Shown: positions 1-12,320 of the stretch, piece by piece
Layout of the letters: each line of letters begins with the position of its first letter
Numbering within the stretch: the stretch's first letter is position 1
Origin: Pezicula radicicola
Lineage: Eukaryota; Ascomycota; Leotiomycetes; Helotiales; Dermateaceae
Assembly: GCA_003008705.1 (NCBI GenBank)
Contig: PDUO01000011.1
Coordinates: 3,265 to 47,187 of the forward strand
Length of the DNA: 43,923 nucleotides
Reading direction: 5' to 3'
The notes under the pieces: generated by a model
Databases searched by the model: none
Seen by the model: only the letters and a program-made list of their open reading frames with translations
Told to the model about the DNA's origin: nothing
Program-made: the position numbers and the translations under genes

Positions 1-3000
1 TATATATATATAGGGTATCTAGGCGAAGAGGTAGGTTATACCTTTACTTATAGAGTAGATAGTATTAAGTATATTTAGGGTTTATAATATAATTATTCTT
101 AAAGTAAGTAGTATAGATAGTTATTTAAGACTACTAAGAGACTTATACTACTATTTAGAAAATATATTATATAGGCTCCTTAATTAATATTAATATTTAA
201 TTAGATATTATAATATATACTAATATTATTATTGAATTAAAATACTTTAATATACTAGTTTATATATATCTAAAAGTATCTAATCTTTATAATATATAAT
301 CTTAATTAAGTTTAATTAAGTTATTACTCTATATAATTCTTATCCCTAGATACTAATATAAAAGGGTATATATAGATTAGTAATATATCCGTTTTAAATA
401 ACTACTAGAGATTAATACTATAGAAAAAAATATAAATTTATAGTTCTATTTATACTAGAAAAAAGTCTCTAAATCTCTCTAAAGTTTTAATTAGATAATT
501 AATTAAATATAAAGACTAATTAGCCTTTATATAAGACTATAAATCGTGTCGGTGTAAAGTAGTTAGAAAACTCCTATAGGATAGCTGATGTCTATTCTTG
601 AGGGTATAGAAGTTTCTAATAACTCTCTATATCTCTAGCTAGAAATAAGAATTTATAGGAAGTTTATTATCGACTCTGGGTTAGGTACTAAGCTATAGTA
701 TTATTTATACAAGGATTATAGACTAAAATAAATACTACTAATAAAAGATAGAGTATTACTAGAGTATTAAAAAGTATATTATTTAGTTTAACTTAGGACG
801 TTTCCCTTAAACTATTTTCAGTAAGATAATATAATAGTAATAGCTCTACTATCCTATAAAGATATTAAGTTCAAGACCCTTAGTAGGGTTATATTATATA
901 GCTAGTTATACTTATCAGAAAGATATAGATCTAGTATTATTCTCTTTATAGGAGTATATTAGTATATCTATATCTAAGTTACTATAGAGAAGCTTATATT
1001 ATCTAATAATATACTATATAGTTTAATATACCTAGAGATATAGTTATACTCAACGTTACTAAGTAGTACCAGAGGTATAGCTTTACTATACTTATCTTTA
1101 ATATATATAGTATTGGTACTAGCGACGGTGAGCTAAGGTATAATATAAGCCTTACTAGATCTTGGATTTTAAGATATCTATTAATGATATCTACTAACCT
1201 TCTGAATTAGATAGTAGACTAATATATACTAGTAAGTTAAAGATTTTATTAACTTGATATTATAGCTTTCTAAGAACCCTCTAGTAGATCTAGAAAAAAT
1301 TATACTTTAGGGGCTTTATTTCAATAGTAATATTATACTTATAATAGTAGCTTTAGATAGGTAGGTTACTACTATAGTATCCGTGGTACCTATAATTAAT
1401 ATAACCAGTGATCCTAATTACCGCGAGACTATCCTTAAACTTACCCTAGCTAACTATACTAATTAGCTTAACAGAGAGGAACCTATATACCTACTACTTA
1501 TAGACGAGGATAGTATTATACTATTAGGCTAGATGTCTAGTCTTAGCTTCTTTACTACTATAGAGGGTATAAATCTACTAGTAGAGAATTATACTATTGT
1601 CTAGAGTTATATATAAGGCCTTAGCTAGAGTATTATATATCTACTTTTAAAAATCAACTCTATACTTATCTTTATAGTAATACCCGAGCTAGACTAGGTT
1701 TTCCTAGCGTCAAGGTAGAAGGAGGTATTTAATTTACTAAGGGAACCCAAGGAGTATTCTATTATTACTAGGAAGGATTACTTTAACTAGATATTTAGTA
1801 ATATAGATAGTTTATTTAATAATTAGTTTAACTTCTTGAAGAAGTATTTAAAGCTTTAAGAAATATATATATATTTAGATATAACTAGCCGAATAGGGTT
1901 TAGCTTCGTTATATATTTAGTTATATAACTATAGGGGAAGCTTAATACTAAGAATTCTATTCTATAGAAGTACTCCTTAGATATAATATTAACTATATCA
2001 TGAAATACTATAATATAGTTATATTCTATAGTATCTAAAGTACTACTAATAGTATATAATTATATCTATCTTTTATTATCTTTACTAAGTATTATATACT
2101 TTCTTTAATATAAGTTTATAGTCCCTGAATAGCCTGTTTGATTTTATTATACTTATCAGGGAGTACTCTGAGTATTTCCTAAGTAAGATTAATAATAGAT
2201 TATAAGCTATTACCTTTCTCTTTATCCTTGAGTCTAAATATTAAATTATAGGGATGAATAATAATAACTAAGTAACTAGTATCTTAGCTCCTTATTCGAA
2301 GGCTTCTATCTATATAGTTGATTATATATATAATAAGTTATAATACTATAATAAATTAGGTAGAAGACACCCTATTACTATATAAGGCTTTCTATTACTA
2401 CTTACTTACAGGGTCTATAGATCTGAGTAATCGTTGAATCAAGTTATAAATAGCTCTAAAGAGAGCTAGAATATACTAGTAAAAGGTAAGGGCTAGGAAG
2501 ACTAAACTATAGTCGGTGTTCTACTATCGCTCGATCTCTTTATAGGCTAAGGGTTATAAGGAAGTATATATAAGATACTATTGATGATATAAACTAGGGT
2601 ATTTATAGTCTTGAATACTTTATTAACTACTGGTGAATTTACTATTAGTAGTATAGTACTATCTATACCTTTAAGTTCGTATATTATATATATAGTCCGG
2701 GTACTTAGGGATATTAATTACCTTATAAGAGTATCCTCTTAGGTCCTTATATTATAATCTCTATTATATATAAAGTTAGGGTTATTATTCTAGTTATATA
2801 AGTTACTATCGTTGAAATTTAATATAGTTATATCGAGTAATAGTATTATTAGATTATCTAAATTAGACCTAGTAATATTACTCCTTGAGAGTACCCTAGT
2901 GAGATCCTAATCGAATTATATACTTCTTCTAGGTAATATATAATTTACTTCCTGTCCTTGTAGTTAATAAGAGACTTATCTATTCTTCTACCTTACTATA

Positions 3001-3546
3001 ATAATATTAGTCTAGTATCCTAAGTAGGAAGTTATCTATAAGTTGATATATAATATATAACTATATATATATAGTATATCTACCTTTATATATTATTCAT
3101 AGAGGGTAAGATACTTACTACTACTACTACCTACTACTTATAATTCCTAATTCTTTAGGTATCGTACCTTTTACTAATAGTAATAGTTGTATAAGTATTA
3201 TTATAAGAATATTTTATAGATAGAGAGTATAAGAGTATAATACCTATATAATATTTAAAATTTTATATAGTAATCTTAGTATATAAAAGTAAATACTTAA
3301 CTATAAGGTAATATACTAAACTATACTATAGATATACTCTAGTAATTTAACTAATATATATTTAAATAGAAGTTGAGTCTATATCTATCGTCTCCCTCTA
3401 TACTATTCCTGTATTAGTCTATAAATAGTTAAAGTATAAAAGCTCCAATACTACTAGATCTAGTCTTTATTATTAGTAGATAAGGAGGTTTAGACTATAG
3501 TTATTACTTAAACTTCTTATAAGAGTGAGGTCTATTATCTTATATA
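1..3546. other. No assignable gene; RIP-degraded sequence
   Basis: Stretches on both strands look coding-like once TAG/TAA are read as Gln or Trp, for example around 1340-1860. None gave a motif I could tie to a family. I looked for reverse-transcriptase and protease motifs of LTR elements and did not see them. The likeliest content is older transposon sequence decayed beyond recognition. Confidence 0.6.
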
Positions 3547-3702
3547 TATAGTAAGGTGAAATAAGTCTAAACCCCCCTCCCCTATCGCTAAGACTATTTT
3601 AGAGTACCAGAGATATATACTTCTTATAACTCCTACTTAGAAAGTATATATTTCTTAGACTAACTAGAGGAGGGGGATTTAGACTTATTTTACCCTATTG
3701 TA
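3547..3702. mobile_element. MITE-like element with ~36-bp terminal inverted repeats
   Basis: The left arm (3547-3582) and right arm (3667-3702) are near-perfect inverted repeats, each carrying the core aataagtctaaa followed by a run of C (or G on the other strand). The two arms differ at only a few positions, mostly C/T or G/A. The 156-bp element ends in TA on both sides, as expected for Tc1/mariner-type insertion into TA. It has no coding capacity. It lies about 420 bp upstream of a Tc1/mariner transposase relic, so it could be a non-autonomous derivative or the remains of one end of such an element. A second element at 15364-15485 shares the outer terminal sequence. Confidence 0.7.
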
Positions 3703-4124
3703 TTATTAGAACTAGATTGAATATAGCTATATTCCTAACTTAAGGGTAGGGAGTTTTATTCTTGATAATAACTATCGGAGCTAAACTAGCCCTTTGTCCT
3801 AATTCAATTATCTTACCTTCTTTTAAAAACTTTATATAATTATATCCCCCTAGTCTCTAGTTATACCTCTTGAACTAAACTAAGATACTCCCTATAAGAA
3901 GAGTATTATTAATTAAGTTATAATATATAGTAATCTATAATAGTTAACTAATACCCCTATTCCTCTACTAAAACTTATACTTTTAAGTAGTACTAGTAGG
4001 TACTAATATATAAGAAATTAACTAATAGTATAAGATAAGAAATAGACTTAAAAATAGTAAAATATATTAATTAGGGTTAGGAAGGTATATAATATTAATC
4101 AAGTTAAACCTATAAAGAAACTCT

Positions 4125-5005
4125 CCCTTATACTAATTCAAGAAGCCTAACGATATAAGATTATACTCTTATAAAAGGACTAGATATTAGATAATTGGAA
4201 GAGGGTAGTATAGATAGATAAGGCTATAATACTAGTTGGAGAGTACTATAGGAAGTATCTAATATTATAGATACTAGAAGATAAATATAATAAGAACTAT
4301 ATTAAAGTTAGGTATAATAACTATAGTAAGGTAATATTCTAGGGTTACTTTTTATACAATTATAAAGGGCCTTGTTATATCTATTATACTAAAACTATAG
4401 ATGAAAAAAAGAAATACTAAGCTATTATTAATAAATATAATACTATTCTACTACTATATAAAGAGGTAGAATAGGCTTATTTACAAGCTATAGATATTCT
4501 TAAGTAGTAGAGACTTAGAAGAAAGAAGCTAGATAAGTCGGTAACTTAGGAGGTGTTTTAGAAGAAAGAGATAATAAAGAGGGAGAAGGGTAAGGGAGGT
4601 ATTGATTTTATAAGGTATTATCAAGAGGTTATTATTCCTAAACTTATTCTATTTATAGATAGGCTTAATTCAATAGATGGACTACCTTTTATACTCCAAT
4701 AAGATAGAGCTCCATCTTATACTAGCTAATATACCTCCTTATTATTTAAGTAGAAGGGTTATTTACTTTATAAATATATTAGGAATTCATCTAATATAAA
4801 TATAATTAAGTATACTTGGATACTAATAAGGATAGCTATTATAAATATATAGAATAGACCTTATATATTAGAATAGATAGAAAGAGTATAGTATATTAAA
4901 TAGGATAAGATAGATTAAGATATAATAAGGGGATGGGTTTTATAATAAATAGAGATTAATTAGAGGATTCTAGATAATAAGGGAGGTAATAAATTTTATA
5001 GATAG
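4125..5005 (+). pseudogene. Tc1/mariner transposase relic (element A)
   Basis: This was a DDE transposase that cuts and pastes a DNA transposon at TA sites in the nucleus. Reading TAG as Gln/Trp gives, in one frame (tgg at 4196 to the stop at 5003-5005), the fungal Tc1 motifs WKRVV-(W)-xDxA, F-(W)-GYF (family WGCF), KGPCYI, RGKGG-like EKGKGGID, the second catalytic block LQ-(Q)-DRAPSYT (family QDxAPxHT), and NSSNINIIKYTW (family NSPDLNxIExxW). The first two catalytic Asp codons survive; the third acidic residue reads as Lys. The frame is unbroken for about 270 codons, so loss of function is by point mutation only. The N-terminal DNA-binding part, expected before 4125, was not resolved. It ends in KGGNKFYR then TAG, close to the usual family C-terminus. 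Confidence 0.85.
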
Positions 5006-5564
5006 AAGTCTAATTACTATTATAATTACTATTAGAAATAGAGGTAATTTATATAATTTTAATATTATTTAGAGTATAAGGGATATATATTATAGTTGTT
5101 ATATATATCTTTTACTATAATATAATTGGATTCTTTATTCTAAGAAGAAGAGGGTCTGTCTATACTAATATATACTCTCTATAAGGACCGCTTTAACTTA
5201 CTAAGTATAATAGTAAGTGATTTATATAGAGGATATATCCTAGTAGTTAGATACTAGTATACTAATAGAAGTAGTATTATTGATATCCTGTATTTTAAAG
5301 TAATAATTCAGTATCTACTAGTACTACTTAAAAGTATAATTTTTAGTAGGGGAATAGGAATTTATATATACTTCTTCTAAGAACCGGTGTATATTATTCT
5401 AAAAACTCACTAAGATACTTAACTTTAGAGTTAAGAAGAATACTATTCGATTAGTACTTTTATATAAAGGGTTTTATTATTAATTAACTATATAAAAACC
5501 TTTTATTTCAGAGAAGAACTAGATAGTTTAATTACAATAGGTATAAGAGTATATAAACTAGTTA

Positions 5565-6082
5565 TTAGATCAATAGTATTAGATCTTATAAATGGACGAG
5601 ACTTGGATTACTAGAGGATAATATATATAAACTTAAGTTATATATTAACTAGGAAAAGAATAGGACTCTATATATATAATAGAAAGATATTAAAGGAAGA
5701 AAGGATAGATGTTTTAGGGTTACTTTTATAGGTATACTCAAGGACTAGGAATATTCTAGGAGAAAGACTAGAGATTAATTAATCAAGAGTCTTATTATAT
5801 ATATACTATACTAATAATCTATAGTTATTTAGAGATAATAAGAAGAGAGGGGATATATTTAGTTTTTATATAAGATAAAGTATTAGAGTATACTATAGTA
5901 GATACTAGATAAAAGCTTAGAGAGTGAGGGATTATAATAATATTCTAGCCTCCTTTCTCTCTAGATTTAAATTCTATTAAGATAATATAGAATATTATAA
6001 AGAATTATCTTTAAGATAATTACCCTGAAATTATATCTTATAATGTTCTTTGAGTAGTTATAATTAAGGTAGAAGGGAGGTT
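5565..6082 (+). pseudogene. Second, different Tc1/mariner transposase relic (element B)
   Basis: In a single frame through the ATG at 5592, the translation shows the DDE core of another fungal Tc1-like transposase: MDETWIT (first catalytic Asp), GYFYRYTQGLGIF, SYYIYTILIIYSYLE, FI-(Q)-DK (second Asp; family FxQDNAPGH), then F-(W)-PPFSLDLNSIK (family WPPFSPDLNPIE, here with Glu read as Lys) and IIKNYL. Stops are TAG/TAA or TGA at expected Gln, Trp or Arg positions. The helix-turn-helix N-terminal part should lie in 5100-5560 but is too eroded to place. It differs in sequence from element A just upstream, so the two are not tandem copies. Terminal inverted repeats for this copy were not found with confidence. 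Confidence 0.8.
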
Positions 6083-6866
6083 TATATACTATTAATTATA
6101 TAAAAGTTGAAAATATTATTATTTTAATCCTTATATATAAATTACCTAATTAGGAAAGAATACTATCTCTACTTAGAAGGCCCTAGAGACCCCTAAGACC
6201 CTTTAATACAGCCCCTATATTAGCTCTATAATAATACTTAACTATTGTACTATAGTACTTAGCGAGGTATTAATAAATAATTAAAGAATCTATATAGCTT
6301 TAATTCCAAAGTATAAAAACTTTATTTATATACTGAGATTTTTATATACCAAAGTAGTTGAAGTAATCTAATATAAGCTTAATAAGTAGATAAAAGATTA
6401 GTTATCTATTTAACCTTAGTATATATAATAATATATATACTTAATAGGATTTAGTTTATAATAATACTCGAAAGCTATAGTATTCTTATATAAGAGCTCT
6501 CGAGAACCATTTATAAAATATAGAAATATATATATTTTAGTTAATCTTAGAAGGTTGATAGGTAGAAAATATACTCCGGTAAGGCTAGCTATCAGGTAAC
6601 TTTCTTCTAATCTAATTAGTATAAGGCGAGCTATAAAAAAGACTTATTTTCTACTTACTTAATTAATCTTTATCTCTGTTATTATACTTAATACTACCTT
6701 TATAATAGCTACTATCTCTCCTACTATAGTTACCTAGTATATTATATAAAAGAAACCTAAGGGTTTTAATCTTTACTCTTGTTTTACTCTTACTAGTATA
6801 CTAGGCTATTCTATAACCTATAGTATATTTACTCTAATCGATGTATATAGTTCTATTATCTCTAGT
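6083..6866. other. No assignable feature
   Basis: This AT-rich interval between the second transposase relic and the open frame at 6867-7205 shows no inverted repeat, RNA gene or protein motif that I can support. Confidence 0.5.
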
Positions 6867-7205
6867 CTAGCTACTATCCACTAATACTCCTCCTATAGTA
6901 TAAAGACCAGGATCTAGCTCGACCTTACTACTTATAATCGTAGTATAATCGGTAGCTTCTACTAGGTTATCTAAAATAAAGATATTAGTACTCTTATAAC
7001 TAGCTTTAGCCCTATCTATACTAGATATTTTATATAAGGTATATTTAAGTTTAGTAGTTATAAGTTCTTTAAGTAATAATCTATTAATATCCTTAGTCTT
7101 AATAAAGCCTATAAGAATTATATACTTATCTACTTTATATCTACTAGTTATACTAAGTTCTTCGCCTCTGTTACTCTCTACCCTCTCAAGGCTACTTGTA
7201 TCCAC
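6867..7205 (-). pseudogene. 112-codon open frame, unrecognised coding relic
   Basis: This is the longest ATG-to-stop frame in the window. The product would be hydrophilic and rich in Lys, Ile and Thr, with no signal peptide or membrane segment (it begins MDTSSLERVE and ends GGVLVDSS). The same frame continues upstream of the ATG past a TAG at about 7210-7215, reading coding-like sequence to about 7300. The ATG is therefore probably an internal Met and the frame a fragment of a longer decayed protein. It stays open because it happens to contain few Gln, Trp or Arg codons of the kind that become stops here. I do not recognise the family; a transposon accessory protein or a host gene fragment are both possible. 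Expression is unlikely in this context. Confidence 0.4.
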
Positions 7206-8354
7206 CTTGTCTCAATACCTAGTTTTATAAATAGTCTAATTAGTAGATTCAGGAAGATTCTTAAAAACGAAGGTATTAGTACCTTCTACTCCGGATTTAG
7301 TCTAATCCTCTTTAAATAGTATACTAATCACCCTACTTACTCTCACACTATAGGATATAAATAGTATAATAGAACTAAAGCTAAGATTTATATAGGGTTC
7401 CTTATATAATTACTAAGTTTATTACCTTTGAGAAGATAACTAAGACTATCTTTAGTATATTCAATAAGTCTACTATATTAAGCGGAGCCTAGACTACTAT
7501 TAACTTAGGATCTAGTCTTCTTACTAGTTTTACTACTATTATTATTTCCTAGTCTACTAATATTATACTATCTAAAATAAATAAGATAAAGGACCTACCC
7601 GGTGAGAGTACTATCTCTTGACTAATTAAGATTACTAGCGAGCTTAGTCTCCGTGGATCCTTTACTAGTCTTTCTATATATCTATTTATAGTAGGTAGAC
7701 TAACTACTAGCTAATTTATAATCTATAGTAATATTAAGAAGACTCTAGATAAGTTCAACTTATTGTATTCTTCTCTTGATATAATCTAACTTTATTTATA
7801 GGTATTTTAACTAGTATTAAGATTATAAAGTAAAGAATAGGTTATAATTAGTTTTAAAGGTTTTAATATTTTAGATAAGAAAGTTAGTCTAGTTACTAAA
7901 TAGATATATATATACTTGATACTCTAAAGTACTATATATAAACTAATATAGATCCTATAGAATCGTTCACTATTAGGTACCTTGTTTATATAGGAATATC
8001 TAATTATTGAACCTTCTATACTACTATAAAATTTACTAGATTACTTTAAAGTTTAGTGAAACTCTAGGATCTAACCTAAAGCTATATTATAATATATCTT
8101 ATAGTAAATCTTATTTACCTTATAGAAGTATAATATACTACTCCTTGACTTAATTCCAGGATATAGATAAACTAATTATATTAACTAGCTTATTTAAATC
8201 CCTACTACTCTATTCTCTGAACTCTAAATAACTCTCTTAATGTACCTAATTCTAACTACTAAAAAAAATATACTTTACCTCCTATCCTAAGTACTATTAC
8301 TAAATTCTCTATTTTAGATTATAAATTAAGATAATAGGAGTATTAACCTAGTAT
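7206..8354. other. No assignable gene; downstream flank of the DUF3435 relic
   Basis: Coding-like sequence on the - strand continues from the end of the DUF3435 relic for some distance, and a frame leads into the 6867-7205 fragment, but no motif is recognisable. If the DUF3435 gene headed a mobile element, this is the side on which the element body would lie. Confidence 0.4.
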
Positions 8355-10310
8355 AACTCTTTCCTAAGCTACCGGCCCGTCTTATCCCTTTGTCTATATC
8401 TTATTTAACCTTTACTAGGCTTAAGAAACCATCCCATGAATCCTTTATATATAATTCTAGAGGTATATCTTATAGTCCAAGGATATCTAATAGACCTTAT
8501 ACCTAATCTAATTACCTTCTCTAATGTTAGTTAAATATTTCTACTTAAAGTACTTAGTTAGATTACCCGGACTTATAAATAAATATATATACTTCTTGAA
8601 TAATAAACTCCTCTCCTCTAATTATATAAAGTAGATAGTAGGCCTCTTCTCCTTGAATATAAGTAATATTATATTACTAAGTATCTACTTCTTGGTATTA
8701 GTAGCTAGTACTTATAGATAGACTTCTTTAGCTTAAGCTAGTAGTCTTATAGTAATAGCTCCGTCTTCTTAGAAGTAGTAGTAGTTAGTAATAGCTTTGA
8801 TTATAGTATTATACTAGTGGAACTCCTCCTCTATAGTTATACCTAGAAGGGTTATTATTGTTTTAACCAAGTACTTTTATATTAGTAGTATCTCGGGAAG
8901 TAGTATAACCTTAGTCTTCGGGGTATTATTAAACTTAAGCCTAGCGAGCTATAGCTCGACCTTATTTATAGAGTACTCTATATTCTACTTATTACGGAGC
9001 TCCTTGAGTAGTATAGCCCTTAATCATTGTCTTAGATTAATAATCTCACTACTTATAGCCTTGTACTCTAGTTATTTCATTACTATACCCTTATAATACT
9101 AGTTCTATATTATATATTATATAAGAAGCTAACGGAGTTAGGGATACTTATCTATAGACTAGGACTACTTAAGTATAAGAAATTATAGGTAATTAGGATT
9201 AATCTATTATATTATCTAAGCGGCGGCCTATATTAGATCCTTCTAGGACTTATAGCTAGATATAATAGCCCGGATATTAGTGAACTACCTCGGTAGGTAG
9301 TACTTAATAAAAGTATAGATATTTATATATTATAGTATTATATTCTAGAGGGCGTTACTTATATTCTCTGGTTATAGATTATTAGTACTTAACTACTAGA
9401 GTTATAGAGGTAGGAGTATATAGTACTTACTACTCTAGTTGAATTTATTACTAGTATTATAGTAGAGATAGTATAGGTATATAGACTCTAATAGCCTAAG
9501 TAAGAGGCTAATAATCTTTATTAATAATAGAAGAGTTATATATATTAGAGGCTTATTAGGTAAGATCTTATATCTATACCCTATCTTAATCAACTTCCTA
9601 AAGACGGGGATATCGAGTATACTTGGTTTAAAGAGTAATTCTAGTTATTGACGGCTAGGTTAGATATCTAGTTTACTTAGTTATATAGTAGACTTGAGAT
9701 TTAGAGCTATAAATACTCTATCGGTAAAGATAAGGCCTAGGAGAAAGATATATAGGCTAAGGATAAGGGAGGGGTTAAAGATAATCTTAGGTAGGATAAA
9801 CTTAATCCTAAAGTATCTATAAGTATTATTTAAATAGGATATAAATAAAACAAGGTATAGAAAGAGAATAGGTATAAATCTTATATATCTTTTTCACTAA
9901 GAAACTACTTTATAAACTTATATATAAATTCTATTAGGATCTAATAAGGACTACTATTTAGATACTATAGTAGGGTTATAATAAGGTTATAGTAGCGGAG
10001 GTTAAGGAGTACTTAAGGGTGGTTTCTAGAGAACCTAGTGAGCTAGTAGAATAGAGTAAGCTAGATCTATTAGCGGCTATATATAAACTACTTCTTTATA
10101 GTAGTTAGATTAGTTTATAGGTATTCTATAAGATCCTTAATATATATTACTATCTTCTTGTACTTCGCCTTAGTAAGCTTATACTTCTTCGCTAGTTTCC
10201 TTAAGATCTCTAAAGCTATATATAAGTAATTAGTCTTCTCTAAGAAAAATAATCTAAGGATATATAAATAAGACTTACTTAATGAATCTTCTGGTTAATC
10301 TCTCCTTTGA
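8355..10310 (-). pseudogene. DUF3435 tyrosine recombinase relic (Starship-captain / Crypton-related family)
   Basis: DUF3435 proteins are fungal tyrosine recombinases; one branch, the Starship captains, moves very large transposons. Reading from 10310 downward, the translation follows the family: KYKLTKAKYKK, a (Q)-I-(Q)-LTLFY-(Q)-LT segment resembling the family's QRxQLALxLxLxAYT...RPGAL, LNLRYYNL, KIIFNPSLILSLYIFLLGLIF (family FDPSLxLSPHVFLLGLLFADRAF), LDI, FKPSILDIPVFRKLIK, LPNKPLIY, then NALQNIIL followed by IYTFIKYYLPR (family FLxHYLPR), and an EYKAISSEIINLRQ-like coiled-coil stretch. The C-terminus reads IFKEKRPTIYF, SPGNLTKYFK and YLQNYIQRIHG, a C2H2-like tail in which the metal-binding Cys codons read as Tyr. 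About 650 codons are present, near full length, with one frame change between about 9997 and 9850 (an indel or a lost intron). The catalytic Arg of the family's PYCLRYG block also reads as Tyr. No target-site duplication or element ends were found. Confidence 0.85.
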
Positions 10311-10741
10311 TCTTCTTACCTATTACCCTTTTATATATAAGTCGAAAGACCTTCTAGTATACTTAAAGAGGAATTTAATTATAGATTCAAGGACTTTAAA
10401 TAAAAGGTATCAATGTATTACTATATAGTACTTTAATCTTATTTCTATCTCTCGATCCTTCTATATATAACTTACTATAACGGGTTTTAACTATACTTAT
10501 AATACTAAACTAAGTAAATCTATATATATTACTAAATATTATAGTATTTATTTCAATATATAAAGAATATACTATAAATAGAAATTCAATATTTAATCTA
10601 TTATATTCTTTAACTAGAACTCTAATCTAGTAAGGCTCTATTATACTTATAACTTTAGTAAGGCCTATATATACGGACCTTATTTTTAGTTATTTACTTT
10701 AGTTATATATAGACTACCTAGTTCTTAAGAAAAGTTTCTTA
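10311..10741. other. No assignable feature; upstream flank of the DUF3435 relic
   Basis: This interval lies 5' of the DUF3435 relic. If that gene was a captain, the 5' end of the element would be expected near here. No conserved insertion motif or terminal repeat could be recognised in the AT-rich sequence. Confidence 0.4.
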
Positions 10742-10892
10742 TAAAAAACTAGTTTATAAGAGAAATTACCTTATAAGAAAATATTTATAAGAGAAGATAG
10801 CTTATAGGAGAAATTTTATATAAGAAGATAACTTATAGGAGAAAATAACTTATAGGAGATAATTCTTATAAAAAAGTAACTTATAAGAGAAT
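10742..10892. repeat. Degenerate short tandem repeat, 14-18-bp unit
   Basis: About nine imperfect copies of a unit close to ttataggagaaaataac follow one another, with unit length varying between 14 and 18 bases and most differences being A/G or T/C. Because unit length is not a multiple of three, this does not look like a protein repeat. It could be an old minisatellite or part of a transposon terminal region. Confidence 0.65.
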
Positions 10893-11559
10893 ATAATAGA
10901 CTATATATAATAAAGTAGCTTTTATAACTTTTTTTATATCTAATTAACTTAGTAGTTATAAAGTTCTTACTACTAATTCTTTAGTAGTATTAATAGAATT
11001 ATATTTATAAAAATAATTTTTTATATAAGTTTTAATTCCTTATAGACTAGAAGAGTAAGTACTTATACTATAATATAAAATAAATAATTTATATATTAGT
11101 TATAAATAAGCTCTAAGGTTAACTAAAGCTCTTTAGACCTTAATTTACTCTCAGAGGTATAAAACTATATAAGATAGAAGATCTAGCTTTATATAAGTCT
11201 ATATAGCTTTTTAAAATATACTCTTATTAGTTATTATACTCTACTTTAATTAGTATAAGGTCTTGCCGTTTTAGGTAAGTATAGTATAAGGGTAATTTTC
11301 TAATATACCTCTACTAGTTCTCTACTCTAAGCTCTTATTATTATCTATATCTTTAGTTATTACCTTATTATTACTTCTTCTATAGTATCTAAATTTTATC
11401 CTATATAATAAATATTATATATACTATTCTATATATACTCTAGTACTATTTAATAACCTTTTAACTTATCCTTCTTTCTTAGCTTACCTATTCTCTATAC
11501 TAAAATCGTCCCTCTACTAGGCCTTATATCCTTATAGTTTATTATCTACTATACTAATA

Positions 11560-12320
11560 CTCGCTAGTCTACCTAGTAAGATAACTACCTTACTCGCTAT
11601 TGAGCTCGAGACTAAGGATTTCCTTAACCTTTGACTTATTTATAAGGAGCTAAATTTAAAATCATTCCCCTAATTCCTAGATTATTATTTCAAGGTCTAC
11701 TACTATATACTAGACTATTATAATTTTAATAATCTTCTTGAAGTCTCTAGTTACCTAGTCTTTAGTCTATTACTATATACACTAGAGATATATATAGACT
11801 ATCTAACTAAGGACCCTCCTTTCTATTACCTAGGTATCTAGGATAACCCTAGTATATAAACTCTAGGTACTAAGAGTTATATTAAGGCTATTATAAATAA
11901 GGAGGTATATAAATATTATTTAAATAACTAGAAACGGCTAGACGAGTCTAGACTTAATACTATATATCTTATATATATATTAACTAACCTTTTAAGCTAT
12001 AAGACTATCTATATTAATAATACTAATCGGCCTTAGAGGGTAGTCTTATAAAAGAGGTAAATTAGAGTCTTTCTAACCTTGAGTATAGGACTTGTTGAGA
12101 GTATTAACTTTATAAAGTATATAGTCTAGGTTATTCTAGTAGTAATAGTAGCGAGCTAGGTTTTACTAGACCTTTTTAAGATCTCTCTAGGCTATAATTA
12201 AGAAGTAATAGGGCCTGAGATACTCCCTCTCGGCTAGATCTCTATATAGACTAATCCTTATTATAGTTTACTTGTCTTACCTCTCTATCCCTTATAATTA
12301 ATCCAGAAACTAAGTAGAGT
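11560..12320 (+). pseudogene. Coding-like relic, family not recognised
   Basis: From about 11860 the + strand reads as one long frame when TAG/TAA are taken as Gln/Trp, with segments such as GTKSYIKAIINKEVYKYYL, KRLDESRLNTIYL and SIGLVESINFIKYI. Stops fall where Gln or Trp would be plausible, and the frame is rich in charged residues, unlike shadow frames here. I cannot name a family; I considered helicases and transposon accessory proteins but saw no diagnostic motif. The limits are approximate. Confidence 0.35.

Noticed and set aside
1..12. Telomere or chromosome end at the window start
   Set aside because: The TA run is short and TA runs occur throughout; no TTAGGG-type repeats are present.
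1..3546. LTR retrotransposon (gag-pol)
   Set aside because: No protease, reverse transcriptase or integrase motif could be read on either strand, and no paired long terminal repeats were noticed.
6867..7205. Functional protein-coding gene from the open frame
   Set aside because: Sits in saturated RIP sequence, the same frame runs on upstream beyond a TAG, and no family or promoter is visible; treated as a relic fragment.
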